In this document: one piece after another, positions 21,446 to 32,290 of the stretch
How the letters are laid out: the number at the start of each line of letters is the position of its first letter
Numbering within the stretch: the first letter of the stretch is position 1
Source of the DNA: Candidula unifasciata
Taxonomy: Eukaryota; Mollusca; Gastropoda; Stylommatophora; Geomitridae
DNA length: 64,000 bases
Assembly (NCBI GenBank): GCA_905116865.2
Contig: CAJHNH020000557.1
Span: forward strand, 648,822 to 712,821
Direction of reading: 5' to 3'
The notes under the pieces: generated by a model
The model's input: only the letters and a program-made list of their open reading frames with translations
Told to the model about the DNA's origin: nothing
Database searches by the model: none
Program-made: the position numbers and the translations under genes

Positions 21446-21776
21446 AGATGTCAACTGACTGCGCCGCTGTCTGGGGTGGTGATCGCCCGGGTTGTGAAGG
21501 AATGCCAAGAAGCTGAAGGACGCGCCAACGGCAACATGTCACGTGATGAGAAAGGATAACAACGGATCGGGGGAAGCATGAGAGCAATGTCCCTAAGCAA
21601 ACGTGTTGGCAACCCTTTGTTAGCGGGCCCCTGAGGAAACACATTAGAACATTGACAAATTACAGCCATGGTTGACATTTTTGCTGTTCGACGGGAGTTT
21701 CTACAGCTCTGTCCATTGCAAACATCCTTGTTGTCTGCTGTTACATTCATGCTAAACGGTTTCTAGCGTTAGTCTG
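21446..21776. other. Anonymous DNA
   Basis: No recognised feature between the purine tract and the 44-bp array. Confidence 0.4.
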
Positions 21777-21955
21777 TGTCTCTGCACTGTCCAGCAGCAG
21801 TACCTATGTTTTCTGTCCCTTGTCTCTGCACTGTCCAGCAGGAGTACCTATGTTTTCTGTCCCTTGTCTCTGCACTGTCCAGCAGCAGTACCTATGTTTT
21901 CTGTCCCTTGTCTCTGCACTGTCCAGCAGGAGTACCTATGTTTTCTTTTCCTTGT
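21777..21955. repeat. 44-bp minisatellite, 4 copies, alternating subtypes
   Basis: Units start TGTCTCTGCACTGTCC at 21777, 21821, 21865 and 21909. Copies 1 and 3 read CAGCAGCAGTACC and copies 2 and 4 read CAGCAGGAGTACC, so the array is two 88-bp dimers. Confidence 0.96.
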
Positions 21956-21964
21956 TCTCTGTGT

Positions 21965-22105
21965 TTGCTGGGTAAAAACTCATGAGGACAGTTCTGGTTG
22001 TTTCGTCCACTTCTAGACTTTCGTATTCTTCAAGAAAGTGAACTCAGCCTACATATCTATTTTACAAATCTGTCTTATTTGTATGCCTTCTTTCACTTGC
22101 TTTCT
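21965..22105 (-). mobile_element. TGTCGTAA-core family, 3' part
   Basis: AGTTCTGGTTGTTTCGTCCA and TTTTACAAATCTGTCTTATTTG match the corresponding parts of 16795-16905 in the same orientation. Neither the core nor the AAG tail is preserved. Confidence 0.7.
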
Positions 22106-22544
22106 GTTGGAGAGAGGGGGGAATTCTCTATTCTCAAAAATCGAGTCCCGGTAAAATGAGAAACTGACCACTGCCCAGTGTTGGGGGACTAACTTATAAT
22201 TTAAAAATTGTCAGAATCAAGAAGTGAGAAAATAACGCAAAGATAATAAGACACACAAATAGACACACTTGATAGAAATAAACTAGAATGTCCTTACATG
22301 AAAACTCACATAGTCGAAGAAGTAAAGGCAGACAACAAACATAGTGAGCAGAAGTGTAGATGGATCACGGAGTGATCTGGGCCTGATAGGCAAGCAGAGA
22401 AGCGCAAGGCGATAGTGAGTTGCTGCCTATGCTCCACGGGGAAAAGGTAGTAGTGGGGGGGTGGGGGGGGGGGTTCAAGACCAGTAGAAGAAATGTGTCC
22501 CATACTCTGTTTACGTTTCTGACGAATAGTCATTTTATTTGTGT
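22106..22544. other. Anonymous DNA with G-rich run
   Basis: An 11-base G run within 22455-22473; otherwise nothing recognised. Confidence 0.45.
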
Positions 22545-23030
22545 TCCTAATTTCACACACACACTCACACACACACACACACGCACGCACGTATGCACAC
22601 CCTCACTCAACAATGAGTCAGACAACAGTATAAATATTTTCTCTCCCACCTTTCTCTTTCTCTCCACACACTCTCCCTTCCTCTCTGTGTGTCTTTCTCT
22701 TTCCCTCAGTGTCTTTCTCTTTCCCTATTTCTCTTTTCTTTCTCACCATGTCCATATCTTTCTCTGCTTCTCCCCGTCTCTCCATCTTTCCCTCTTGCTT
22801 TTCTTACTATCCCCTTTGTCTGTCCGTCCGTCTATCTGTCGCTTTGTCTTCCTCTCTTTCTGCCTCTACCGGTCTCTGTGTGTCTCTGTTTCTATGTTTC
22901 TACCTTTCTCTTCTCTTTTATCTATCGATTTATGTGTCCATCCAAATGTTTATGTCTGTATGTCTGTATGTCTCTTTTTGTCTGTCTGTCTTCACTCTAA
23001 TATCCGGATCTTGGATACACAATCTATCTG
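22545..23030. repeat. AC microsatellite and pyrimidine-rich low complexity
   Basis: AC-rich at 22553-22595, then CT, TTTC, CCTC and TCTG words from 22635 to about 23010. The Ser/Phe/Leu-rich frames of up to 206 codons are low-complexity translations. Confidence 0.88.
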
Positions 23031-23034
23031 TATC

Positions 23035-23395
23035 TGCTAAAGTGTAACTGGGAAGGGACCGCTAAGGTGTGTCGATAAAACTCTCTGAAGTCCTAGCTGA
23101 AGATCGTGAGAAGTACCTAGATGGATTAAACCTACTGTCCCACACCAGTCGTTGTTTGGTGTACACCAGCCCGAACGTTTCCCACACAGAGTGGTGTCTG
23201 GGATAGGAAGAGCCAGCCACGACTGAAGTTCGACGGTGATAGTTATCAGCTCTACACTTCAAACATAAAACAAATAAAGCCACTCGACAGCTCGCTCACC
23301 CACACAAGGAGATGGATCGATGGTATTAGGGCCAATCTGCAGATATCCGAGTATACAACAGCTATAATAACAGGCCCCATTCAGCGGTGCGAAAC
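23035..23395. other. Anonymous DNA
   Basis: No recognised feature. Confidence 0.4.
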
Positions 23396-23397
23396 GG

Positions 23398-23530
23398 TGC
23401 TGCCCCAGACACACGCCCTAGCAAAAAAATCGCACTAGAATTGATCATCTCAGGTTGTCAGCATGGACGGACGGCTCTGCCGCAGACAGACGCCTAAACA
23501 AATCTTCCAAGAATTGATCATCTGAAGGCG
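23398..23530. repeat. Imperfect tandem pair, about 77-bp spacing
   Basis: A block ending AGAATTGATCATCT and containing GCC.CAGACA.ACGCC occurs at about 23398-23452 and 23475-23527. Confidence 0.65.
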
Positions 23531-24009
23531 TTGTTGTCACCCAGCCCATGTTGTTGTGTTGTTGTTGCTCAGTCAGTGTGGGCTTGACATCCTTGGGGCA
23601 CACGTGTGGTTTGGGGATTAGATTGTGAGTTGTCAGGGGTTTGAAGCTGATCATGGCATGAAGCGGGTGCTAGGTCAGGGGCTGCGGAAAGGAAGACTGA
23701 AGCATCCGGTGGTTGGTCAGCAGAGTTCAACAGGGCATTGCCTCCAGTGTCGAAGTTTATACAAGTATATATAAACATCGTGTATACACGAAGATGGGCA
23801 CGGGATATAAGTGACTCCTTGAGTGTGAAAGTTCATGAGGCGGGAGAACTGGCAAGAGACCGAGTTTCTTACAGGCAAACTGTGATGAGAGCGACGTTCT
23901 GCAAAGGACCTGCTACATGATGATGTATACAGATTCACGTTTACAAACAGGCAGAATGTTACATCTGAAAACAATACATATATATATATAGTTTTCAGAA
24001 GTAACATTG
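23531..24009. other. Anonymous DNA
   Basis: No recognised feature; short TA run at 23978-23990. Confidence 0.4.
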
Positions 24010-24011
24010 TA

Positions 24012-24039
24012 CACACAAATACATACACACACACATATT

Positions 24040-24097
<58 letters not shown>

Positions 24098-24165
24098 CGT
24101 GCGTGTGAATATATGTGTGTGTGTGTGTGCGTGCGTGTGTGTGTGTGCGTGTGTGTGTGTGATAT
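24012..24165. repeat. AC-TA-GT palindromic microsatellite
   Basis: A short AC run (24026-24035) passes through ATATTTATATATATAT into a long GT run with GC interruptions. The AC and GT arms around the TA centre are self-complementary and could extrude as a hairpin. Confidence 0.93.
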
Positions 24166-24480
24166 GACTGAGCTACCGTATAACAGTTGCCGGTACCACC
24201 TGTCTTCTGTTACGCGTATACTAACCCAACAACCCATATTGTGCTAACGGCTTCGGGCGGAGGAGCGCATTGGGGAGGATACTAGCCTTATCCTAGGAAG
24301 AGGAAATGCAACCTGAAAACTGCATGTTCTGGCAGGGCAGACCAGGTCTTTTGCCTTGGTCTAGGAGGGAAGTTTCGCTAGGTGGACAGACAGACTACTG
24401 CTTTTCTGATCAGGCAGCTTCTGCAACCTGCTTTGTTCAAAATGTACTAATATTAATTTCCTTTGGAACAAACAAGGCAG
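24166..24480. other. Anonymous DNA
   Basis: No recognised feature. Confidence 0.4.
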
Positions 24481-24482
<2 letters not shown>

Positions 24483-24545
<63 letters not shown>

Positions 24546-24562
24546 AAGAGAGAGAGAGAGAT
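24483..24562. repeat. GA microsatellite
   Basis: About 39 GA units with AAAG interruptions near 24541-24548. Confidence 0.97.
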
Positions 24563-25195
24563 CATGATGCATGGGCAACATATAGTCTTCTGCCCAGCTG
24601 TGAATATATGTAACTTCATTCCTGGTCTCAATTAGTCTCGGAAACAAATCGAGAGGCGGCAGTTACGGGCTATTAGTCCCTGTCAATGTGTGTAGACGAG
24701 GGCGCCACGGGTTGCCTCTGACGGTGGGCGACGTTTTCTAACCTCACTGATGAGCTACAGCTAGCCCCAAGCTGGGCAGCCCCCAGCCAATAAGGTGTTG
24801 GTCCGCCACAGCTTGTATGCTTCAATGGGTGCTGGAGCTAGGACAAAATCCGAATCGCAGGTTGTAAAAACCGATGCAATAGTCAATTAAAAGAAACAAT
24901 TTCAAGTTTTGACCTGGCTCTTGGTACGTGAGGACCATGTGTCCTGGGTTTTCAACTGACCTGGAAAACATTACTGATGTGAGAAAAACAACTGTTATCG
25001 TTGCCGAACTCAGTAAACTTGACATAGATATTGCTGGACAACTACAGGAAATATGTCTGCCAGAGGATGCGTCCATTAAAGAAAATAATTATACCTTCGT
25101 CTGAAAGTTCAGGAAGAAATCCGGATGTACAATATTGGAATCTGCAGTAAAGAATCTCGTCCAACTCGTGGCAGTGTGTTTGTGTGTGTTTATTA
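24563..25195. other. Anonymous DNA
   Basis: No recognised coding domain or repeat shared with the window. A short AC run follows at 25212-25230. Confidence 0.4.
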
Positions 25196-25283
25196 CGGAT
25201 AGCACGCACGCACGCACACACACACACACAATCTCAAGAACAATTACCATCGCCACCACAGCGCCGCAAAGAAAACAACAACT

Positions 25284-25516
<233 letters not shown>

Positions 25517-25816
25517 TTTGATTTTGCTGCTGCTGTGGCTACTACAAATGATTACTTTTAGTAGTTGTACTACCATCACCGAGGCTAATACTAAAACTAC
25601 AAATTTCTGATACTGTAAATTAATATTAATCCTATACCACAATTAGAAGTACAAATATTACTACTGCCACTACTACTAAATCGTACATGTTGGGTTAAAA
25701 GGTGCAGATACCGCAGCCTAGCTGTAAAGCATATTAAACCTCAAAGGGTGAGTGCAGAAGCGGAAGAAGAAACTCATAAAGCTAGTACTACGACATCTTC
25801 TTCTAGTTCTACTAGA
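25517..25816. other. Spacer between trinucleotide and 15-bp arrays
   Basis: AT-rich with scattered ACTACT words. No recognised feature. Confidence 0.5.
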
Positions 25817-26421
25817 ATTGCGACTGGTACTACCGCCACCGCTACTACCGCCACCGCTACTACCGCCACCGCTACTACCGCCACCGCTACTACCGCCACC
25901 GCTACTACCGCCACCGCTACTACCGCCACCGCTACTACCGCCACCGCTACTACCGCCACCGCTACTACCGCCACCGCTACTACCGCCACCGCTACTACCG
26001 CCACCGCTACTACCGCCACCGCTACTACCGCCACCCGCTACTACCGCCACCGCTACTACCGCCACCGCTACTACCGCCACCGCTACTACCGCCACCGCTA
26101 CTACCGCCACCGCTACTACCGCCACCGCTACTACCGCCACCGCTACTACCGCCACCGCTACTACCGCCACCGCTACTACCGCCACCGCTACTACCGCCAC
26201 CGCTACTACCGCCACCGCTACTACCGCCACCGCTACTACCGCCACCGCTACTACCGCCACCGCTACTACCGCCACCGCTACTACCGCCACCGCTACTACC
26301 GCCACCGCTACTACCGCCACCGCTACTACCGCCACCGCTACTACCGCCACCGCTACTACCGCCACCGCTACTACCGCCACCGCTACTACCGCCACCGCTA
26401 CTACCGCCACCGCTACTACCT
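25817..26421. repeat. 15-bp minisatellite (GCTACTACCGCCACC), about 40 copies
   Basis: Nearly perfect 15-bp units. One extra C near 26034 shifts the phase, so the plus frame reads LPPPL before it and TTATA after it. Homogeneity suggests recent amplification. Confidence 0.97.
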
Positions 26422-26454
26422 CAGCTATCACGACTTATACTAATACGACCACGA

Positions 26455-27180
26455 AACCCATCACATCTAATCCTGCCGCCACCACATCTAATCCTGCCAC
26501 CACCACATCTAATCCTGCCACCACCACATCTAATTCTGCCACCACCACATCTAATTCTGTCACCGCCACATCTAATCCTGCCACCACCACATCTAATCCT
26601 GTCATCAAAACATCTAATCCTGCCACCACCACATCTAATCCTGCCACCACCACATCTAATCCAGTCACCACCACATCTAATCCCGTCACCACCACATCTA
26701 ATCCTGCTGCCACCACATCTAATCCTGCCACCACCACATCTAATCCTGCCACCACCACATCTAATCCTGCCACCACCACATCTAATCCTGTCACCATCAC
26801 ATCTAATCGTGTCACCACCACATCTAATTCTGCCACCACCACATCTAATCCTGCCACCACCACATCTAATTCTGCCACCACCACATCTAATCCTGTCACC
26901 ACCACATCTAATCGTGTCACCACCACATCTTATCCTGTCACCACCACATCTTATCCTGTCACCACCACATCTAATCCTGCCACCACCACATCTAATCCTG
27001 TCACCACCACATCTTATCCTGTCACCACCACATCTTATCCTGTCACCACCACATCTAATCCTGCCACCACCAGATCTAATCCTGTCACCACCACATCTAA
27101 TCCTGCCACCACCACATCTAATCCTGCCACCACCACATCTAATCCTGCCACCACCACATCTAATCCTGCCACAGCCACCA
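26455..27180 (+). repeat. 21-bp minisatellite, about 34 copies, translating as TSNPATT
   Basis: The unit is ACATCTAATCCTGCCACCACC with point variants. A 518-codon plus frame (25752-27308) spans this array and the 15-bp array, and reads as a Thr/Ser/Pro-rich, mucin-like repeat with Asn-Pro or Tyr-Pro. Another plus frame (PPHLIL type) and the minus strand (GLDVVV type) are also open. There is no signal peptide, non-repeat domain or splice support, so I call it a minisatellite. A mucin-like exon remains possible but unlikely. Confidence 0.93.
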
Positions 27181-27689
27181 ACACTACTACCACAACCTTA
27201 ACTACCACCATCAACACAACAACCAATACCATTTTTATTCATTTCTGTATCAGCTCTGCACGTGTGACTGCTGTATTTATTTATGTCAATACTTTAGAAT
27301 GTTTTTAACTTTTTCCCCCAGTTCTTCTGTGTATCCCTTTCTGGCTTTCACCCGTCACACATTTCTACCCCTCAGGTTTAGCACCGTCTCAATATTTCCC
27401 TCATTACCATAATCTGTTCATATTCTCCTCATTCCTAATTTACATCTTTCCATCTCGTATTATAATTTATGTTTACGTATCTAAAAATGCTTGAATCTGA
27501 CATCTGTTTCCACGTCTACTTCCTTCTCTTTTTTCATCACACGTCAATGTTTTTATCTCGGTTGTCTTTGTTCAGGTGATATCTCTCTTTTCTGCGTTCG
27601 CCTCTAAACAAATCCGGCTAGCCTCTTTTGTTGTGGTTTAAGTCTAAGCTGCGATGTCTGCGTCTCTTTGCGCAACACATCAACCAATC
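27181..27689. other. Anonymous DNA
   Basis: Pyrimidine-rich in places, with no recognised feature. Confidence 0.4.
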
Positions 27690-27775
27690 CCATTTAATCG
27701 CCCGTTACGACATGCTTGTAAGGGGACAAGTGTACGTATTCTTACCCCGGCAACCCGCAGGAGGATATTTGGTCA
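27690..27775 (-). mobile_element. TGTCGTAA-core fragment
   Basis: CGCCCGTTACGACATGCTTG and the following CCGGCAACCCGCAGG resemble the core and 5' part of the TGTCGTAA family read in reverse. Only about 80 bp is recognisable. Confidence 0.55.
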
Positions 27776-27974
27776 TGAGAATCTTTACTGTGCTCATTCC
27801 TTCTTTCCCGTCGTTGATGTCACGATTTTTTTTAAATTCAGTTTGCTTTGTTCTGAGCCTCACTAGAGTTAGTGGAGAGAATGGTTCAGTCGGGGCTAAG
27901 CAGAGACACGGTCTGGAAGATTTTTCTATCTGCTGGGGACAACACAGGTGACATTTTAATCAAGTTGCAACTGG
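27776..27974. other. Anonymous DNA
   Basis: No recognised feature; part of a 107-codon frame (27628-27951) without known signature. Confidence 0.4.
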
Positions 27975-28055
27975 ATTCATCGTTATGGTAACTCTTCGTT
28001 GGCTACTTAGGGGGCAAGGAGACGGAGCACGCATTAGAATGTCGCGAGGGCAATG
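27975..28055 (+). repeat. Dispersed family Y, third copy
   Basis: CGTTGGCTACTTAGGGGGCA and GGAGACGGAGCACGC, followed by AGAATGTCGCGAGGG, match 4210-4265. Confidence 0.72.
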
Positions 28056-28202
28056 ATGTCCTATCTGGATTTCTTCATTCATTCAGTTAATCAGAGTTTA
28101 TGTCGAGATATAGTTCGTGTCGAACTATTGTTTATTTTGACTACATTTTAAGTCGAAATATGATGTTTTGATATTTATACCAAGCTGGAACTGTCTTTAC
28201 AG

Positions 28203-28267
28203 TGTGTAGCTTAGTGAACGCGTTTAACAATACCATCATCCTAGAGTACTAGTATTCGATTTCGGCA
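28203..28267 (+). mobile_element. tRNA-derived SINE-like head, family D, copy 1
   Basis: GTGTAGCTTAGTGAACGCG is A-box-like, followed by AACAATACCATCATCCTAG and the B-box-like GTATTCGATTTCGGC. Matches 57552-57625. The 65-bp array starts directly after the B box. Confidence 0.75.
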
Positions 28268-28535
28268 GTGGAGCGTTTTGGTTGTGTAAAGCCGTTCTGA
28301 TGATTGTTGCACTGTTGTGCCAGAGCCTCACTGTGGAGCGTTTTGGTTGTGTAAAGCCGTTCTGATGATTGTTGCACTGTTGTGCCAGACTCTAACAGTG
28401 GAGCGTTTTGGCTGTGTAAAGCCGTTCTGATGATTGTTGCACTGTTATGCCAGACTCTAACAGTGGAGCGTTTTGGTTGTGTAAAGCCGTTCTGATGATT
28501 GTTGCACTGTTGTGCCAGACTCTAACAGTGGAGGA
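28268..28535. repeat. 65-bp minisatellite, 4 copies
   Basis: Units start GTGGAGCGTTTTGG at 28268, 28333, 28398 and 28463, with a partial fifth at 28528. Units are nearly identical. Confidence 0.97.
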
Positions 28536-28654
28536 GGTCTTGACCTCTCCACGAGATATTTCGAAAGACAACAGGGGGAACTATAGTCAACCTCCACGCG
28601 TAGGCGGTATATCATTTTATTAATAGCAGTGTTATATTACCTTATATTATCACA
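28536..28654. other. Spacer
   Basis: AT-rich, no recognised feature. Confidence 0.4.
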
Positions 28655-29105
28655 ATCGAAGTCACTGCACATTGGGCATTCCCATGCGTGCTCAGTCCCC
28701 CGATGCAGCAGCCACATCTACTGATTGCTCGCACGAAAAACTGGTTATGTCTCCTCAAAGACGTGCCTCAGCATGCTTGACTCCCACGTCATGTAGGTGT
28801 GTTAGTGTCAGAGATTCGTCAATATCCACTAGCCTAGCCAGGATAACTGTGATGATATCAGCAAGGTCTATTCCTCTATCCGCGTCTGTTGGTGCGTTGC
28901 TTGCCAGTTGGTCCGCTCGTTCATTACCCTTGCCAGGTCTGTAGATCCAGGTGTTGGAGGTAAAGTGCGATTTCCGAATGCTTTCCCCCCAATCGATTTT
29001 CTAAAGCCTGTTCATGGAGTCTGACACGATTACCGTGTATCTGGCAGCTTGTACCCGTGCTCTGGGGGCAGCCGTTATATGCATAGTCCTGCTTGGCTTA
29101 TTTGC
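28655..29105 (-). mobile_element. LINE RNase H domain remnant
   Basis: The minus strand reads ITAAPRARVQAARYTVIVSD, then SMNRL, a stop, KIDWGESIRKS, WIYRPGKGNERADQLASNAP. The VSDS (active-site Asp, second strand) and GNERAD (C-terminal catalytic Asp) motifs are those of the RNase H domain in I-, R1- and CR1-related LINE proteins. Beyond it the frame runs through LTHLHDVGVKHAEARL with stops. A short deletion removes part of the usual GHxGxxGNE loop. The reverse transcriptase itself is not visible. Not functional. Confidence 0.88.
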
Positions 29106-29290
29106 CTTGCAACTTGTACTGTATGAGCGGTGTACCACAAGGAGGGTCCTAGACCTGGGGATACAGCTGATGTAATCGCCACGAACTGTGCAGGTTAGGA
29201 TGTTTCATTATGACCTTCGACACAAGGATTCGAACCTAGGTCTTCGTAGCGAGTGCAATTAGTCCTAACCGCGGATGTGTTTCTGTTGTA
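29106..29290 (-). mobile_element. SINE family F, full-like copy
   Basis: The minus strand has CGCGGTTAGGACTAATTGC (A-box position) and CCTAGGTTCGAATCCTTG (good B box), then a body with CCTGCACAGTTCGTGGCGAT that is also found at 17720-17755. It abuts the RNase H remnant. Confidence 0.75.
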
Positions 29291-30650
29291 GCATCAGCAT
29301 CATCATTACACTACGTGTAGGTAGGTCGTCACGTGCAACCAGCATCCATCGAAGAGGGGGTTTTAGGTTATAATTGTGACTAGGTCATGTGCGCTATTTA
29401 AAAAGGCTTACTTAGCATTGCACGCAACCAAGAACCCTGAACAGGATTTCTGCAATGTTGATGCGATCAAAAGTGACAGGCCCAAATACTCTCCCGACCA
29501 GCGTCGAAGTCGTCAACCGGCGAGCCAATTGGTGACCCGGTCGCCAATGTGTGTGTGTGTCTTACACTGCTTGTTCTAGTTCCGTATAATAATGACAGTG
29601 TGACGTCACTAAACGCTTAAAAGCCTCCCACTGTGAATTTAACAATCTGTTTTCGAATAAAGCTTGGGGTGAGGAATACAGTCAGCACCAGACAGACAAG
29701 TATGCGACCCGAAAGGAACGAGAGAAGACGGCGGACCTAAGAAAAAGACAAGAGGAAAAAGAAAAAAAACACCTACAGCCAGTATTTACACATTTATTTA
29801 TCTATTTAAAAAAAAAATAAAAACTGTACTGAAGGAATCACATTTCCGCGACGACATGTTCAATTCCACGCGTGAGCGGTTCAGAGGCTGCCGCGCATGT
29901 CAGGTCGTGCGCCCTTTCACGCACTGTTCTTGTCATCTCTGTGCACCCCCTGTCGCGACAGATGGATAAATATGATGGAAGACAATTTCCGAAATTGTGT
30001 TTTCTTCAGCCGCTCCGCCATCTTGACCTGTCCGGTCGTCTTTCCTGTCTTTTATTTCAAATACAATTGTTTTTTTCTGAACCGCCCCTGCAATGCCCTC
30101 CTTTCCGCCCCTCTAGTTTCTTTTTTCTGTTTTTATGCGCTCGGCTGCAAGAAAGGTGAGTGTGTTAAAACAGACAGAGAAAATACATTGAGCATGATCA
30201 CTGAACATCTGCCATCAAATCAAGCTCGTGTATAGTTTCACTGACTCCGAGGCCCAATCTTCATGAAGCGGCTGTCTAGCTTCCCATTAATCGTTTCCAG
30301 AAATCATCAATGGATATGAGTTTTCCAATGAGCACTTAATAATTGTCTATTTCCATTTGCAAGTGTGCAGATACAGATACAGGCAATTGTCTAGAAGGAT
30401 GCGTGAAGAGAGAACAAAGACACCCGGAAAGGTACATTGTGAGTAGTGAGAGGCAGGCGGCATGCATGTTGATGCTGGACTAGAATCTGTGCAGATGTCA
30501 AATGTGGGCTATTTTAGGTCTCCGTCAGTGTTTCGACGGTTTGATTCTCATCTGCTACAAGTCTGCTTTGTCCCAAATTGGTATTTACTGGTACCGCAGA
30601 TACTATTGTAACTATTGTTTCTGCTACATTACTACTGATACATCTGCCAC
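29291..30650. other. Anonymous DNA, about 1.35 kb
   Basis: Short A-rich runs at 29755-29770 and 29810-29822. Two overlapping frames of 95 and 112 codons near 29872-30235 are Phe/Leu/Ser-rich with no known motif. No shared repeat recognised. Confidence 0.4.

Positions 30651-30652
<2 letters not shown>

Positions 30653-30711
<59 letters not shown>
30653..30711. repeat. CT microsatellite
   Basis: About 29 pure CT units. Confidence 0.97.
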
Positions 30712-30713
<2 letters not shown>

Positions 30714-30719
30714 ATCTCG

Positions 30720-30798
30720 TAGCCGTCTTCTTCTTCATGTTCACCGGTTGTAAACTTCGGCGGGAAGACCTGATTGTTCAACAAGTCAGAATCGGGTG
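30720..30798 (-). mobile_element. TGTCGTAA-core family, 3' end
   Basis: CTTCTTCTTCATGTTC, then GGTTGTAAACTTCGGCGGGA and CCTGATTGTTCAACAAG, match the tail-proximal part of 16775-16840 in the same orientation, including the AAG tail. It lies directly beside a CT tract. Confidence 0.72.
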
Positions 30799-31155
30799 AG
30801 GAAAAGTTCCACAAGAACCTTATTGAGTATTTAATAGAATTGTAGACCAACACAATAGTCTCTATACGCTAAGAGATATACACTGAAGAGGGGATCTGAG
30901 CGGCTGCGTACTCAATGGCTCGGCTCAGTCAGGATGAACAGTCGACCAACGACTTGCTGGTTCCATCAGTGGCAGTCTGTCAAAGCCAGAGGATCGACTA
31001 AATTGCTACTGGTGTTACACCACAAAGCTAGGCCATTCTTTCCAAAGTGACCTTCGACCACATAAAGCACAGACTTCGGTAGCTCCAGTAACGATCCAAA
31101 AGACTTGCAGTCGCAAACAGAAGGACGGAACCCAGAATCCAGTAACTTGGTGAAA
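30799..31155. other. Anonymous DNA
   Basis: A 100-codon minus frame extends through here into the SINE; no known signature. Confidence 0.4.
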
Positions 31156-31156
31156 A

Positions 31157-31448
31157 GTAAAGTCGGGAGATGTGAACCAGCGTCATTGCACACGATTATA
31201 AACCATAAGTGCTCTGCCACCAGTACGGACAACTGATAGGAATTGTCCGCCTGTGTCGCGGTCCGCACGTAACTCTGTAGCTACAGCGACCTTTCTCCAT
31301 TTACCCCAGAGTGTCAACTCGGGTACCCATTTCCTATAGGCTGGGTGAACCCCGGGAGCCGTCTGGTTTCGAACACCGACCGTGGCTGCAGCAAGTCGCA
31401 GCTGGATTTGAAAGCGAGTCTCCTATCGACTATGCTGGCGCGGCTCCC
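31157..31448 (-). mobile_element. tRNA-derived SINE, family B, copy 1
   Basis: About 290 bp closely matching 48416-48702. The minus strand starts with a tRNA-like head containing AGTCGATAGGAGACTCGC and a B box GGTGTTCGAAACCAG, followed by the shared body (GGGGTAAATGGAGAAAGGTC, GTAGCTACAGAGTTACGTGC). Confidence 0.88.
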
Positions 31449-31540
31449 TACTAGTAATTTGGTGATTCCATCCTAATAAGTGAGTACCACATAATCTGCA
31501 AACACGCACGTAAACTGGCCGGATGTCGTGTGCAAGACTT

Positions 31541-31823
31541 CAGATGGGCAAACTACGGGCCGCGAGCATAAAATTGGCGCGCTGTGCACATTTCACTGGC
31601 CCTTAAGCTGGTATAAAATTACTATCTTCTCTGAAGAGACATATTTAGGAATATGTAGAACGGCTTCAGTAAGTGAGTATGTCTGACCACAGGCGGTAGT
31701 TAGGGATTAAAATACTGTATTGTCCCCCCCCCCCCCACACCATGATTTCCACCATGCTTTCAAGGCCAGATTGGTGATAATTTTACAATAGGCCCACCGA
31801 CCAGGAATAGTTGCTCATCCCTG
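31541..31823. mobile_element. Candidate non-autonomous hAT-like element
   Basis: The left end CAGATGGGCAAACTACGGGC and right end AGTTGCTCATCCCTG are near-inverted, and resemble the CAGGGGTGGGCAAACT ends I associate with hAT transposons. GGCC-rich subterminal sequence follows on both sides. No 8-bp target-site duplication matches, and no transposase fits in 283 bp. A G/C homopolymer (12-base C run near 31724) is internal. Confidence 0.5.
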
Positions 31824-31960
31824 CTGTAGCACCATTGTTCCTACCAAATTGTGGTCAGTGGTCGATTCAAGCTGCCTTGTCCTCAACAGACTTGGTCACA
31901 GTGAAGCCCATAGTCAGTCCTGCAGTCGCTCATCTCGGCTAACGGCTCTGTGTCTTATTC
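31824..31960. other. Spacer
   Basis: No recognised feature before the TTC-rich LINE tail. Confidence 0.4.
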
Positions 31961-31964
31961 TCTC

Positions 31965-32290
31965 TTCTTCCTCTTCTTCATCTTCTTCTTCTTCTTCTTC
32001 ACTTCCTCTTTTACCGCTGTGGGTGTCGAGGGAGATATAAGGTTCTGTTTCTAGCTCTTCTAGCTGCCTCGACCATAGGCACATCGTGCTGTTGTAGAGT
32101 TTCTCTGATGTTATCCTTCCATCTTGTTCTTGGTCTACCCCGTGCTCTACGTCCTTCTTCTCTTTCCATGTATGCTTTGTATGGTATGGTGTCCCAATGC
32201 ATTACTCTAAGTGGGCAAACCATTTCACTTGATGTCTTTCAGATACCGTTTGATCAGTCCGTTTATATCTCATTTTGATTTTTGTAGCGG
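31965..32290 (-). mobile_element. LINE C-terminal remnant with AAG tail, family L1a copy 2
   Basis: Minus frame 32011-32223 encodes MHWDTIPYKAYMEREEG, RRARGRPRTRWKDNIRETLQ and a natural stop after LPRHPQR, nearly identical to the copy at 20079. Upstream HQVKWFAHLE is in a different frame, so a frameshift lies near 32205. The 3' side is an imperfect TTC tract (AAG on the element strand). Confidence 0.9.
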
